Source: Gordionus sp. m RMFG-2023
Taxonomy: Eukaryota; Nematomorpha; Gordioida; Chordodea; Parachordodidae
DNA: 64,000 nucleotides
Reading direction: 5' to 3'
Assembly: GCF_954871325.1 (NCBI RefSeq)
Contig: NC_088776.1
Coordinates: 45,154,569 to 45,218,568, forward strand
Of this stretch, positions 1 through 12,710 are shown one piece after another. The position numbers and the translations under genes were made by a program. Each line of letters begins with the position of its first letter. Position 1 is the stretch's first letter. The notes under the pieces are model-generated. The model saw only the letters and a list, made by a program, of their open reading frames with translations. It ran no database searches and had not been told where the DNA came from.

Positions 1-57
1 TATCAAGTGTGTAGCCCCCCCCCCCCCCCACTGTAGAAATTTTTTTACAAAATGGCT

Positions 58-1572
58 CAAGCGTGTAGCCAGCATGGGTGGGGGGGGGGGGATAAATCCA
101 CCAACACAGCAATAATTTTTACCAAAATATATAAAAGAGTTTCATGAGTTGTGAATTGCAAAGTATTCTATTTCAAATAGGTGATATCGATTCTAAATAT
201 TAGCAAAAGTTAAAATTATTTAAATATTTATTTCTTGTGTGTTAATATTTTATCTCACGAGAATTTAAAGTTTTCTTACATTTTTTTAAACCTTAAAAAA
301 TTTTAGTTTATTTCTATTAAAAACTACGATAAAATTTTTAGTGTATGAAATGCTCAGATATCCAAATAGGCAGAATTTGCTCAATATAATTATTTCTGAA
401 ACTTCTTAGGCTACAGGAAAAGAAACCAAAGGCCTGCACGACATGATTGAGCCTTCGACACCAAGCTGTTACGGCATTTTTTGGATAGAAGATCCTATTT
501 TATATGCCCTTGGAGAAATATTAGAATCAACTGAAACAAATATCACCTGAAGCTGATACATTATTAGATTTTATATGACTGCCGATTTTTTCATTGGAAT
601 TTATTCATAAATTATTTATTGCACAACAATTTTGTGCACTTATTGTTGCAAAATGAGAAACTTGCAATAACGTTGGGTTATCTTATAAGTTGATAATATT
701 TTGCTAATATATACAAATTTAATTTTTTATTTTCTTTAAAATTCAATCTTCTTGTATACATAACACAGTCATTTATATACTTGGTCAAATAAATTAATCT
801 GTAATATGTTAAATTGACGCCTCAAAATAAAAAACATTCAAATGGACATGTATAGTTATAATATGAAATAAAACCTTAGACAGTCAAACATAAAGATTTA
901 ATATCAATTGAAATAACAATTAATATAAGGATTTAGCTAAAGTAAGGTGAATCGCGAATATTATTATACCACATGTTGGAAGACCAAGAGAATATATCGA
1001 CCAGGATTTTGATTGATGTGACTATTGAGATAAAAGCTAAATTATATGATTCTGAGAGTCACAAGCCTTGATTTTACAGGCAAACAAATGATTCCAATAT
1101 TAATGGACTCGAGGATTATTACAAAATAACCTTTTTTATTTAACTTTTAGATTAAATTTTGACTCAAATCAATAAACGATTTGTGATTTATCAAATGGCT
1201 TTACCCAATTACCATATCATATAACTCTTTCTGTCTGAGCATATATCAAATCTTATTGAAAAAATAAATATTTAGCTAAATTTTATTCAGAGAAAATAGA
1301 GATATCTGAAGGCCAATTAATTTCAGAATTTAAAAGGTATAAAACAGGTGCATCACCAGCCTTTACAATCACAAATGCCTCAAAAAAAAATTTTAAAATT
1401 ATTTTATAAATTACCTTCCAATTTTAGCTACCAATTCTAAAGTTATCTTTTTTTAGCTAACATTTACGAAATTACATTTGGTATTATAAAAAATTCAAAA
1501 TTTTGAAGGGGCCTCTTTAAGTTTTTTAGAGGGCTCACGTCCCTCTGCCCATTTCCTCTAGTGACTCTACTG
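58..1572 (+). mobile_element. Decayed hAT transposon (ZMYM1-like transposase remnant)
   Basis: The left edge near 58 carries a degenerate hAT terminus (GCGTGTAGCCAGCAT followed by a long G run). The right edge near 1572 ends in CCTCTAGTGACTCTACTG, the mirror of the same CAGTGGCGTAGCCA-type end. Between them, 405-560 and about 960-1120 read on the plus strand as pieces of the ZMYM1-like hAT transposase; the second piece includes a stretch like RQTNDSNINGLEDYYK. The stretch 395-450 is also similar at DNA level to 20220-20270 in the second copy at 19.9 kb. Frames are broken by several stops and shifts and no long open frame remains. No clear 8-bp target duplication is visible, so the exact edges are inferred. 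A further C-run terminus (TGTGTAGCCCCCC) lies just before it at 4-30. Confidence 0.6.
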
Positions 1573-4500
1573 ATATGAAAAATTTATTTTTGTAGATAAT
1601 CCTCCAAGAAACACAGTGGAATCATTGCATACTTTAAAATATATTTTTAAGATTTCCAAATATATTAATATTACTTAATCCCCCCCCCCCCCCTATAATA
1701 TTACTGACTAGCTTGCCTATTACAAATTAACCCCATTCATTGCAATCTTGCCCCTTATCTAATTACTCTTACCCATGAGTACTACAGCATTTTGAGAGAA
1801 AATTACTATTTTTCTAGATAAGCTAGAAAGATTGAAATAAGTTTTCTATATTATTTAAAGTTGATATAAGTCAGTGGCTTAGCGACGGAGTTTGTTCTGG
1901 GGTTTCATCCCACCCCACTCAGAGAAACAGATTATACGTCTAAAGCTTCAAAAATTATTTTATATTCGATTAAATACCCCAATAAAATATTATTTTAACA
2001 TTAAGTTTGTTGAATATGAATAAAAGTTTTGTGATATTTATATTTCTAGAAAAATATCATTATTGATATACAAAAATTATTTAATACTAATATACCACCA
2101 AAAATAAATGCGCTTTAAGGATAGTTTACTGGCTTTCATGAAGTACTTAATGGTATAGTTGAAAACTATTAGTAAGTGGATTGATAAAAATGATTATTAT
2201 ACTGCTCTATCAATTATATATTTTTTTAAATATTAATCTAGTAGATATTTCAACGAAATATAAATATTGTTGAAGTAAGGAATAACGCCAACAGTCTTCC
2301 TATATTTTTGATTAAGCTGAAGTAAATGCTTTAGACATTTTCCAGGCCATTTTTAATAATTTTTTTAGTGTGAATTATAAACGAAATATTAAAGTTAATA
2401 AACTTAAGCTTATCAGAAAATTCCATGTTTGTTTTAGAATCAATGAGTGAGCTCTATTAAAAACAATTATAATAAAATTTAAGTCATAGCTGTCATCAAT
2501 TTCCTGTCAACAGTTGACTGATGCCAATAATATCTTTTTGTATTTGTATAAAAAAAATAAGTCCTTTTTTTGAACTTAATAAATTTTTAAAATTGTATAA
2601 TATTTATTTTAATACTTTACTTATACTTTAAATATATTTTAGACGTGGTACAATAATTTAGGAGATTAACATAAATGTAATTATAGTTTAGTTTTTGTTT
2701 TCTTTTTTGTTATTTTAATTTTACTTTTTTCATTTAATTTATGTGTTTTCTTTTGTTCAAGTATTTTGACATAAAATTAAAGAAAGACAGAATAATAATC
2801 TTTTAAAAATAATAAATTTTATAAGCAATTATAATGATTTATTTTGTTTTTTTTCTCTTTTTATATCTATTAAAAGTAAATATAAATTTGATTAATGATA
2901 TAATTAATTTAAAAAATTATAAACATGTGACATGATCAATCTTTTATAATTACTCTTTTTTATTTCTGTTACAAAATAATAATAATATATTTAAAGAATG
3001 ACTATGCGAGATCACCAAAAAAAAATACTCATCACCAAAAATAAATGAATGAATTTAAAATTTAACACAAAAAAACGACTCACATAACACGCCCCCCCCC
3101 ACGAATTGAAAATCAAACGTCGCACTTCAACCTCGCATCCCGCCTTTTCTTATACTTATTGCCTTTCATCGTATTTTCAAGGATTCTAAACATTTATCAT
3201 TGATTCTGTACATAATATAGATTCTAATTCCTTTATTAAATTCTAATAATTATAAATTAACATAAAAGGAAAATAACAAAAAAGAAAAATTAAAAAGAAA
3301 AAAATTAAAAATTAAAAAAATTATAAGCGAAAATAAAAAATCAATAACTCCAATTGTTAAACCCTTAAAGTATGAAAAATCTACAATTATCACGCGTTTT
3401 TATCTCATTTGCATAGTCTATAAATAATAAAGTAATAATTTTAATCAAACATTATTTTTGTTTGAATATTATCACAATTTGAATACTAGTTTTTTTTCTA
3501 AATTCTTACTACAAAAAGCCTCAATATATTTTGATATGGTTTATTAAATAATTTTCAAAATATATTTATGTTTTAGAGGTAAAGATACATATTGTTAAAA
3601 AAATTTAATATCAGGTTTATTACCAATATTTAAATATTAAAAATGGCATGTTTTAAATAGATTTTCATAGTGAAAAAAAAATATTTACAATATTTAAGGC
3701 GATATAAGAATTTTAAAATGAAGGTGACCACTAGTGTTATTTTTTTCCCAACTAATTGCCCCTCAATATAAGGGTTAATGACTACTAATCTTTATTTAAA
3801 TTAAATAGCTTATATTTATATATTGTAAATTAACAGATAAAATAAAATTTTAAAAGATCTTTCTTAAAATAATTTCAAAAACTTTTCAAAAATTTGCAAC
3901 TTTGAACAAGATGCTCGGTAGAAATTTTAAAAAGATAGTTTTATTATGTTTGAGAAATGGCGTTGTTAGCTTTTTCCACTCAAGGGTGCTCATATTTAAA
4001 AAAAAATAATTCTATGTAAAATTTGCCAAAAAAAAGAAAAAAGAAGGTAATTAAATCTATCTAAAGTTTGTAAAAAAAATAAAATAGTAAATCTATATTT
4101 TTAATTTTCCAGCCTTTCAAATGGAGAAGAAGAGGGAGATATGAATCCCTCAGCGCCCTATCACGACGCATGTTTTAATTAGATATAAAAAAAAATTTTT
4201 TTTGATGATACTTTTTATTTATTTAAAAAAATAGTAAAACACTAAAATATTAAAACAAGTATATAAAAATATGTAAAATTACTAAAAATAAATATATATA
4301 TAAGTATCGAAGGCCCTAAAAAGAAATGTTTCATTATATTTTAGAGAAATGACGGTAAATAATGGAGGAATATTTTTAAATGTGAAATTTTAAAGTAGGA
4401 AGAAAAATGGAATATTAAAAGCCATAATTTTCAAAAAAAAATTTGATGAAAAATTAAAGTATGCAAAAAATATTAAATTTAACCCTCCAAAAATTAAAAT

Positions 4501-6835
4501 AAGATCCAGCCTGTCGAAATTCTTTTGGATGGGTGTGCTAAGAGGGGTCAGTTTAGGGTTTTATATTACATATAAAATTTGATCTAGTTGCAAGATGGTC
4601 GTTCATTATCCTATCTTAGACTTTTCCGAATAAAGTAAAATAATTATATATTTTTCTTTATATTTTGAAGGCGAAAATGGCCACAAGGCAATTTACATTC
4701 TTATTCTGTATATTTTTATGAAAAAATATATTTTTAATGATATTTTTTTCAAAGTTTATATTCTGGTAATAGTAGGACCCCAGGATATATATGTATAAAT
4801 ATATAATATTAATATGTTCAATGATAATTAAATATTATTATATAATCATATTATATTTCAGCACCTAAATTTGGTTTTTTCCAAATTAAAAATTGTACAA
4901 ATTTTTATTGAACTAATAAAATAACTTTGATTATCTCTATCGTATTATTTAAAAAATATAATACTATGATTTAATATATTCGATTTTATAAAAAATTTTA
5001 CAGTTTTCCAAATTATAAAGGTAAAATCAATTCTTAAACATTTTGCTAACTCATTTTTAAAATTATTTACTAATTTAAATTTTCTCCATCATTTAAAATT
5101 GTATGAAATTTTATCTTGGTAAATACTCTGTGAAAAAAATAGTAAAAACAAAGTATAATTAATTTTTGTATCAAATATTTGTTATTTGTTTAAATTATAA
5201 ATATAAATTATTACCTGGCATTAAAATGCGTGGAGCGATTTAGACAAATAATAAAGAATTGTTTTGAAGTTAACTATATAATTTGTAGTAAAACTTGTAG
5301 TATTGAAATTGACTTATCAAATATTTATATTTTAATATTCAAATATTCGAATCTTTTAAAATGAAGGAGAAGATATTCGATATATATGGAAGATATTAGT
5401 GTATTCGTTAAATCATAATGGTAAATTTTTGTCAATTTTAATATTTAAAGAAAGAAAGAAAGGAAGAGAATGTAACCGTAAATATAGACCAACATGTATA
5501 AAATGAACTTACCCATAGGAATTTCAGATGATTTTTGCCATGAACTTTTGTGCATTTTTTAATTTATTATAAATTAACATAAAAAGAGTTTATTATCTGA
5601 TATTAATAGTATGCGTTGAGACTTGCAAGAGTACAATTTTTTTCAAACCAGAACGTAGGAAGAAAAGTAATTTCCTGACCAGATCAAATCTAAAATAAAA
5701 AATAAATTCAAAATCCAACCCGAACATAAAATGAATTCTATATTCTCGACCCAACTCGTCCCAGAAAATCAAATTTTTACCCTAATTTTATTTATTTTTC
5801 AGTTATGAAATTAAGAATAATATAAAATGTTGTGAAATAATTATACAATTAAAACCATGATTTATTCATATCAATGATTAAATGTAAAAATTGTAAAGAA
5901 AAAATATTTTCAAACCTACACCTCATTAGAATTTAGGTCCAGACTAGGCCCGTCTCGAAAATAAAAGGTTATTATAATTACCTTGCAGAACCCATAGGCT
6001 GGTTCGGTGGGTTAATATATCGGATTAGGTTAGGTTTCACAGACCTCCAATATGGGTATTATACTCATGCTGGAATATATTTCCAATCAAAATTTGATTT
6101 TTAAAATTTCGCCCTCATTTAATGATTAAAAATTGAAAGATTCCGATTCCATATCCAAAATTTTATATTCAAATAAGACTTTATTTATCAATATTTATTC
6201 ATAAAATTTTTCCATATACTGATTTTGAATATTTTTTAAATGCCAGATACTAAATATTAAGATTCGCATTTAAAAGCTCTATAAAATGCTATTCAAAGGG
6301 AATTGCAAATTATTGTTTAATTCTATTTGTACATCCACGGGGTTTTGAGTTTTAAAATTAATCACTATTCTATGTCTTAATAACTCTGAAAATTTAATTA
6401 AAATTCTAAGAAAATCTAAAAAATTTAATTAGCAAAATCTTCTATGATTTTTAAAAATAATCTGCGATCAGCAAAAATTCTTAGCTTTCGGTACATTTTA
6501 TTTTGATTGGAAAAATTCCTATGCATTTCAGAATAATTGTTAAAATTAACTTTGAATGGCAAAATGCACATTTTTAAAATTTATGTTGGGGAGAGGGGGG
6601 GAGGATAAATTTATTGGGGTATAAACTTGAATCAAAATGCCCCCTCCATAATTACCATGAGTGAGAGAGACAAGAAAGAAATTGGCCATTTTATTTTCTA
6701 TCATATCAGATGAAGGTTGGCTTACTTAATAGACAATAAGTAACAAAATATCTTTAAAACATTTCGCGTTTATGATTTAAGGAACTTTGGTGGGTAAATT
6801 GATATTGAATATGTTGTTTTCCTTTAAATATATGA
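1573..6835. other. AT-rich intergenic stretch, no gene seen
   Basis: No open frame with recognisable content. It holds C runs at about 1681-1693 and 3091-3100, and a possible lone hAT-like terminus at 1872 (CAGTGGCTTAGCGACGG). A G-rich/C-rich pair at about 6585-6650 may be the ends of a short hAT derivative. The stretch 5690-6050 has scattered CCCGAC/GGTTCGG motifs ending in CACAGACCTCC, probably decayed GGCCCGG-type elements. The rest is low-complexity A/T sequence. Confidence 0.5.
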
Positions 6836-6855
6836 ATTCGCAATATTTTTACTGT

Positions 6856-7052
6856 TTCGCTATAATAACTTTGCGCAAATACATTCGCAGTAGAAAATTC
6901 GCTATAATGGGTTCGCGATAAAAGTTTCGCTAAGATGTATTCGAAGTTAAGGTTTCGCGGAAAAAAATTCGGAATTGGTTTCGCGATATTACCTTTGCTA
7001 TAAAATTTGTTCATGATAAACCACATTCGCGAAAAAGTGTTTCGCCGTAAAA
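6856..7052. repeat. 14-bp TTCGC minisatellite
   Basis: Degenerate tandem units begin with TTCGC (consensus about TTCGCTATAATAGT). TTC-like unit starts fall at 6856, 6870, 6884, 6898, 6912, 6926, 6940, 6954, 6968, 6980 and 6994, so the 14-bp phase holds over about ten units with one 12-bp step. Looser units follow at 7010, 7026 and 7041, and one precedes at 6837. Each unit keeps one or two CpG dinucleotides in a very AT-rich setting. The minus strand stays open for 115 codons across it (6754-7101), but this is a by-product of the repeat and has no protein-like signature. Confidence 0.8.
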
Positions 7053-7285
7053 GTTTTAATGAATTGACCTGATACGGGGGAAAAGTGGCATGACTGGGCA
7101 TAATTTTATTTTTTCCAAAAAAGGGATTTAGAATTGGTTTTAATTAAACAAATATCATATCAATGGCCCAATCCTTAATCTATAAAATGATATTTGAATC
7201 AAAGTTTTAACTATAATACTTTTTGAGCTATATGATATATACGTGAGTTTTTTTCGGGCGAGTCAACTCCTGGTATGCTTTACTG

Positions 7286-7985
7286 CAGTGGCGTAGGCAT
7301 GGGGGGGGGGGAGGTGCCTAATATCAAAACATTATTAATTATTTTAGCTACCTTGCCAATTAGTACCTGCACTAATGAAAGGTCTTTTTCTACTTTAAAA
7401 AGCTTAAAACCCTATTTAAGAAACACAAGCGGTGAAAAATGTTTAAATGGATTAGCCCTATTGAATATTTATAAGAAGATTATTTTAGATAAAAATTTGA
7501 TTCTAGATGAATTAGCAAAATCTCAGAGAAAGGTAGATCTCTCTTTTTAAATTCAAATCAAAAAATAGCAATAAAATTTTATTAGTTTTAATATATAATC
7601 AATTTTTTTTGAAAAAAAAGTATTATTATTTATAAGATAATATCATCATAATTTTTTAAATACCATTATTTGCATAAGAATTACACATATTTTATATAAT
7701 TGTAAAAAATTACTTTTTATTAAATAGAGTCTTTATACATTATAATTTTTAATATTAAAATCTGTATTATATAAAATATCAACATTTTGAAAATATTTTA
7801 ATTAATAAAAATATATACATGATTAAATAAAGGAATGTAAAATATATAATAAAATACCCTAAAATTTTGTTATATGAAAATATAAAACAATTTTAACAAA
7901 TCCAAAAATATAATCACTTAAGTGTTCAAAGCCCCCCAAAAAATTTTAAAAAACCCCCCATGATAAAATCCTGGCTACGCTACTG
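7286..7985 (+). mobile_element. Short hAT derivative (700 bp) with target duplication
   Basis: Starts CAGTGGCGTAGGCATGG plus a G run, and ends with C-rich sequence and CCTGGCTACGCTACTG, forming hAT-type terminal inverted repeats. It is flanked by CTTTACTG (7278-7285) and CTTTACTA (7986-7993), a 7-of-8 match as expected for an 8-bp hAT target duplication. Inside it keeps only the C-terminal end of a ZMYM1-like transposase. It cannot move by itself and would need a transposase in trans. Confidence 0.88.
7317..7550 (+). pseudogene. hAT transposase C-terminal (dimerisation) fragment
   Basis: About 78 codons remain open and match the C-terminal hAT dimerisation domain (hATC), with the characteristic LPISTCTNERSFSTLK motif followed by a KPYLRN / LNGLALLNI segment. 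In full ZMYM1-like hAT transposases this domain lies at the extreme C terminus and supports multimerisation. The N-terminal TTF/BED-type finger and the catalytic core are absent, so this is an internally deleted relic. The same motif recurs on the minus strand at 61796-62032 (ITTCTNERTFSNLRGLK), showing one family. Its apparent ATG at 7275 lies outside the transposon and is not a meaningful start. Confidence 0.85.
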
Positions 7986-7993
7986 CTTTACTA

Positions 7994-8349
7994 TAGTAAA
8001 GCAACTTATTTAAGATTTTTATTATACTTATGAAATATTGCAATATGATGTCTATAAGGAGCTATTATTAATATTTATTAAATTAACACCTCAGATTTTC
8101 ATCAGATATTTAATTTTTTTAAATTGGGATTTTAAGATAAGAACATTGGCCAAACTCATCTTATTTATGATAATCTTTCATGGCCACTCAAACTCTGGCT
8201 AAATAATAGATGCTTATGTATTATCATTTAATGCATTTATTTTAGGAATATTAAATAAGTTCAGGTTCTTATTTTTTGTGTAATTGGTGTTAAAGCCAAA
8301 ACATAATATTTATATATAATCAATAATGGGGGGGGGGGGGGGTAATTTT
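7994..8349. other. Short AT-rich spacer with G run
   Basis: No gene seen. A run of about 14 G lies at 8328-8342, immediately before the BED-finger hAT that follows. Confidence 0.5.
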
Positions 8350-8539
8350 CATTATTAATAAAAGCTAATTTTAAAAATAGCGCGCTATCGCAACCGCTAT
8401 TTTACAAAAAATGTAACCTATCGCTACCGCTATTTTTTCAAAAAATTAGCAAATTAGCCAGCTATTAACTACTTTTTACGCTACTAATTTTTAAAAAAAA
8501 TATGATTATAATTTCAAATATATAAAATTTATTTATTTT

Positions 8540-8660
8540 TCATTGCATTTCAATAATAATAACATTTACATACTGTCATCCCCAAGTCTAGAGCGACAAT
8601 CAGAAAAAGTTTTACTGTACTAAGTAATCGTTCAATACTAGAACTTGAGAATGCAGTATT
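8540..8660 (-). pseudogene. hAT dimerisation (hATC) fragment
   Basis: On the minus strand this stretch reads, with small frame breaks, as SSSSIERLLSTVKLF ... RSRLGDDS ... MLLLLKCN. It parallels the plus-strand VERLFSKAKLILSDRR ... LLLKCN at 58877-58988, so it is the C-terminal end of the BED-finger hAT transposase whose N-terminal finger lies at 9307-9543. It is too decayed to be functional. Confidence 0.7.
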
Positions 8661-8856
8661 AAATTTAATGTACAAATTTTTTTATATAAGAAAGATGATC
8701 AAAAATATTCATTTGGATTTAAAAAATGCATCTAGAGGATTTTCAATATTATTATTTATTTCAAAAAAATCATCTATAGGAAGTGTCGTTTTTGAATCCT
8801 GGTTTGATACAATATTATTTAAAGTTGCCATTAGCCTAATAAGTTACCCTTTGGAT

Positions 8857-9072
8857 TAAGTTATATGGCAATTTTAGTGATTTGAATCGATTAAAAATGA
8901 CCCGAATAAGATTTTAGCTAAATTTAGTACGTAAATGCAGGTTTTGCTCATAGATGGCAGAAAATTTTAAATCTCTATTTGCCTAATTTGGCATAAATAA
9001 TATTAATTTGGCTAAAATCTTAATCGGGCCGTTTTTTTTAAAACAGAACCAAATCGCCGTTTAACAACACCA
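8857..9072. mobile_element. Small palindromic element (family B), nested in hAT
   Basis: Inverted arms AATAAGATTTTAGCTAAATT (about 8904) and AATTTGGCTAAAATCTTAAT (about 9005) are extended outwards by GTGATTTG / CAAATCGCC. The core has GATGGCAG followed by AATCTCTATTTGCC. The same arms and core occur at 16089-16285, and the arms also at about 27711-27850. It carries no coding capacity. The edges are approximate. Confidence 0.65.
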
Positions 9073-9306
9073 GAGATAAAATTTTTAAAATATTATCATT
9101 AAATAGATGAGTCTGATAATAAAATGAGATGTTATTATTTATTGTAATTTTTAATTTATAATATAATTCTTAAATAATATCTTATGTCGCCAGAAAATCA
9201 ACTTTCCCGTAAATTCATCTAGCTCAAAAACTATTATAGATAAGGCATTGATTCAAATTTTATTCTAAAGATTAAGGATTGGGATACACATTGATTTTAA
9301 ATTTGT

Positions 9307-9543
9307 TTAATATATTATCTTTAAATGTTTTCTCAAGTTGAAGCTACTAGTCTTGTTTGATAATAAAACTTCTTGGCCCATCTTACAACGAAATTTATAT
9401 CCTGTGTTAATTTTTATCAAGTTAAAATATTTTGCAAATTTAAGAAGAGAAAAATCCATATTTTCATCATTTTCCAGGGAAATTACTTTGTCGATATGAT
9501 CTCTACCAAAATTATCTTCAATATCAATCTCTATTGTTGACAT
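9307..9543 (-). pseudogene. BED-type zinc finger N-terminal part of hAT transposase
   Basis: A 78-codon minus-strand frame begins with an acidic leader (MSTIEIDIEDN) and continues into a degenerate BED finger: YKFRCKMGQEV, then TSSFNLRKHLKIIY. The first Cys of the CxxC pair and the NLRKHL helix are kept, while the second Cys and the last His look replaced. BED fingers bind the transposon ends in ZBED-type hAT transposases. The copy at 58.0-58.26 kb has the parallel arrangement, with an acidic SDSDNDSNEK leader and a YNLKKHLK helix. The frame ends just after the finger, and the rest of the transposase is deleted. Confidence 0.7.
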
Positions 9544-9790
9544 TTTAAATTTTTAAGAAAACTAGATTTATAATTATAAATTTCAATTTCAAAATTAAAA
9601 AACATTTGGATTTTAGAATTAATTGTAAAATTATAATTATATTATAATAATTTTTATATGTATTTATTATATAAAATTGTTCGCTACTTTCAAAATTAAT
9701 AGCGAGCTACTGCTATCGCTATTTTATTTTAAATGTAGCGTGCTATAGCTTACTGAAAAAAGCAGCGCATTGCTAATTTTTTAACGTGGT

Positions 9791-12710
9791 TTTTTTTAGA
9801 AAGAGGCACAAAACCGATTTAAAATTTTTTTTTTAATGGATTACTCTATTGAGATGTCATCATAAATATACATATTTTGACTAATTTTTAGATAAAATGG
9901 TCCAATAGATAAAGGGTAGGAAGTCTATGCCTGTGTCCGTTTAAGACCTTTCTGTTCTATAAAAAATGATACATCCTTTTCTATGAAAAATGGAATATTT
10001 TAAATTTTAAGGACTTTCTACTTTAAAGTATCAAATCTTCCCCTCTCTCATCTCCCTAACTTGTATTTTTAATTCTATCTTTCATCAATGATTTTAACAA
10101 ATTATTAAATTCATTAAATGTGATTTTAATAAAATTTTTAAACATTTTACACATTTATATTTTATAATAAATAAATTAACCAAATATCACCTCAAAATGA
10201 TTTATTTTAGGTAGTGAATATTTTCACTTTCAATAAATTTTCAAAAGAATAAGAGATGCTAGGGGAACGTTTTATATGTAAATAATTAAATTAGGAATCT
10301 AAGCTGATATAAAATATTTTTAATAATGACTCTTTATTATAGCTAGAAGAGAAAATATGTTTCAAACGTCGATTATTTATGAAAGGGTCGGGTTTATTCG
10401 CTATAGAAAATATTATAAATCGCAAAAAATAATTATAAGATATTCAAACCCAATTCAGTAAAACAAATGCAACAAAAATAGATAAGTTTAAAAGGAAAGC
10501 TACAATTAAGAAAAATTTGTTAGATTTTTAATTTTTCTACTTCTAAATCCAAATATAATAATGTGATTATTTCTCTCGCAATTTTTACATAAATAAACCT
10601 CATTACAATGTTCCCAAATCCCAATAATATTAAAATTTTTGCAGAATGAATTTCATATTTATATAAATACTACATTATTATAATAACAAGAGTGTTTCTT
10701 ATTATTAAATATTTATAATCTGTTTAAAGTGCGAAATTAAAATCGTATTTTAAAAAAAAAATTTCAAAATTTTAGGAACCAGAAATAGAATAAACATTCA
10801 GAACTGGAACAAACCATTTTTGACCAGATTTAAAACTCTAATTTCGAGTTAATCAAGATTAAACCGTTTGAAAAAAAAAATTTATTGTTCCAAACCAGAC
10901 CTGTAAAAACAAGTCTCTATGTATGGTAAATATATCCATCTTTTTAAAAAAATCAATATTTACTCTTTTTATTCTTATTTTTTCGGCGATGCATAAGAAG
11001 GTAAGAAATGACGAAACTATAGTTTAATAGATAATTTTGTTTCGTTTTGCACTATAAATAAAAGTAAATTTATTTTACTGGAAAATAAAATGGGGTTAAT
11101 AGAAATGAATGTCAAGTATTATCCTAAATTTGTAATTATATATTGATAGATTTTTTTATACAGATATAATAATATAAAAGTTAAAAATCTTAAGAAGGAA
11201 AAGGATATTAATTGATGTGTTCTAGCAAACAAAATGATTGTAATGGTTTATAACTCGAGCAAAACTTTATTTGGTTTTGAATGAATGAATAAATGTATCA
11301 GAAAATACCCTGGATAAAAAGATATCCGGCAAAAATACCCATGATATAAAAAGCAAAGGATAAAAATATTCCAAATGTTTTTGCTCGTTTTTAAATATAT
11401 AAATTAAGGCTTCATTCAAAACCAAAAAAAATTTTTTTTTCAAAAGTTTGACAAATTGTTAAAATTTTACAAAACTTATCAAAACTTAAATATTATTAGT
11501 AAATGTATAATATTGCCACCTCCAACCTTCCTGCCATCGTCAACTATGAAACCGCCTTATGTATTTATTGGAGATTATACCCACCTTTTATTGGCCTTTT
11601 TTATGAAACTATATTAAAAAAGGGTTGAATAATAAGAAAATAATTAGTTGATTATAATAAATTCTTAGGAATGTATTGCACCTGGTTATTAATTTTGCAT
11701 ATAATCTTTACTTCAATTTATTAGATTAGGAATTTGTGATGCTTGAAATAATTGAAATTTTAGGTGATAATATAATTTTTCGATATCTTCTTTGCAAACT
11801 TATAGAAAAATTAGATGACAAATCCTGGTTAACCAATTTATGGAAGCATATTTATGTAAACTGAATATTTTTTATATAACTAATATATTTATTTAGAGCC
11901 TGATAAAAAAATCTTCAATTGGTTCAACCAAAACCCAGCGAAATATAATGAATTTTGATTAAAATCGCATGCAAGGTTGATCAATGCAAAAAAAATTAGC
12001 ATTTTAATTACGTTTTTTATACTGACTAGATAGCAATCTAATCAAAATTGTCATCTTTTTATGGGACTATTTTACATGCAGATTTATTGTGTTTCATATG
12101 AACAACTTGGGTAGAAAAATTTGATGTTGAACCCTAATCTCCTATTATATGTAAACAAACAATTAGCAATATTATTTCCAAATATTATAAATGAATGAAA
12201 GATATATTGAGGGGGTAATCAGAAACCTTTTACGTATGCACCACTAGAACTGCTCAAATCACAATTTCTGTTCTCATCTCAAATTATTTATCAGGCATAA
12301 CGTTTTTCTTCCATCCAATATTCCAAGAGCGCTCTTATTCCACATCGGAAATCAAATATTTGGAGAGAAAAAAACATATTTAATAGATGAAGCCTTTTTA
12401 AAACAATATTCTAAGAAAAGAAAAATCTTAAAAATATTTATATAATAAAAATAATATATTATAATTTTATATAATATAAATATAATATTATACTATTATT
12501 ATTTATTTTTGTATGCTAAATAATAAATATACAAATAAAAGGATTATTATTTTTAAATGCTTATATTTAATTATTGTATATAAATATTTAAATCAAAGTA
12601 ATATACTAATAAACATGATATTAATTTTGTAATAATTAACTTTAAAATTGAGTAACTGTTCCTAGTAGTTGCAATTCAAATCAGATAACTATGTATAGCT
12701 ATTTGAGTTA
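9791..12710. other. AT-rich intergenic stretch, no gene seen
   Basis: No recognisable coding sequence or RNA gene. A weak stretch at 10780-10915 (GAACCAG ... CCAGACCTG ... GTCTC) may be a decayed GGCCCGG-type element. The rest is AT-rich with simple A and T runs. Confidence 0.5.

Larger units (their letters stand above)
8350..9787 (-). mobile_element. BED-finger hAT transposon, internally deleted, minus strand
   Basis: Both ends are rich in TAGC motifs in inverted orientation: left about 8360-8480 with TAGCGCGCTATCGC, right about 9680-9785 with TAGCGAGCTACTGCTATCGC and AGCAGCGCATTGCTAATTT. The two ends encode the two ends of one transposase on the minus strand, a BED-like finger (9307-9543) and an hATC dimerisation motif (8540-8660). 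The catalytic middle is missing and a small palindromic element sits in its place (about 8857-9072). The same family recurs at 57777-59206. Edges are estimated from the repeats; no target duplication was identified. Confidence 0.72.

Noticed and set aside
6754-7101. 115-codon minus-strand frame
   Set aside because: It coincides with the 14-bp TTCGC minisatellite; openness is explained by the repeat, and no protein family is suggested.
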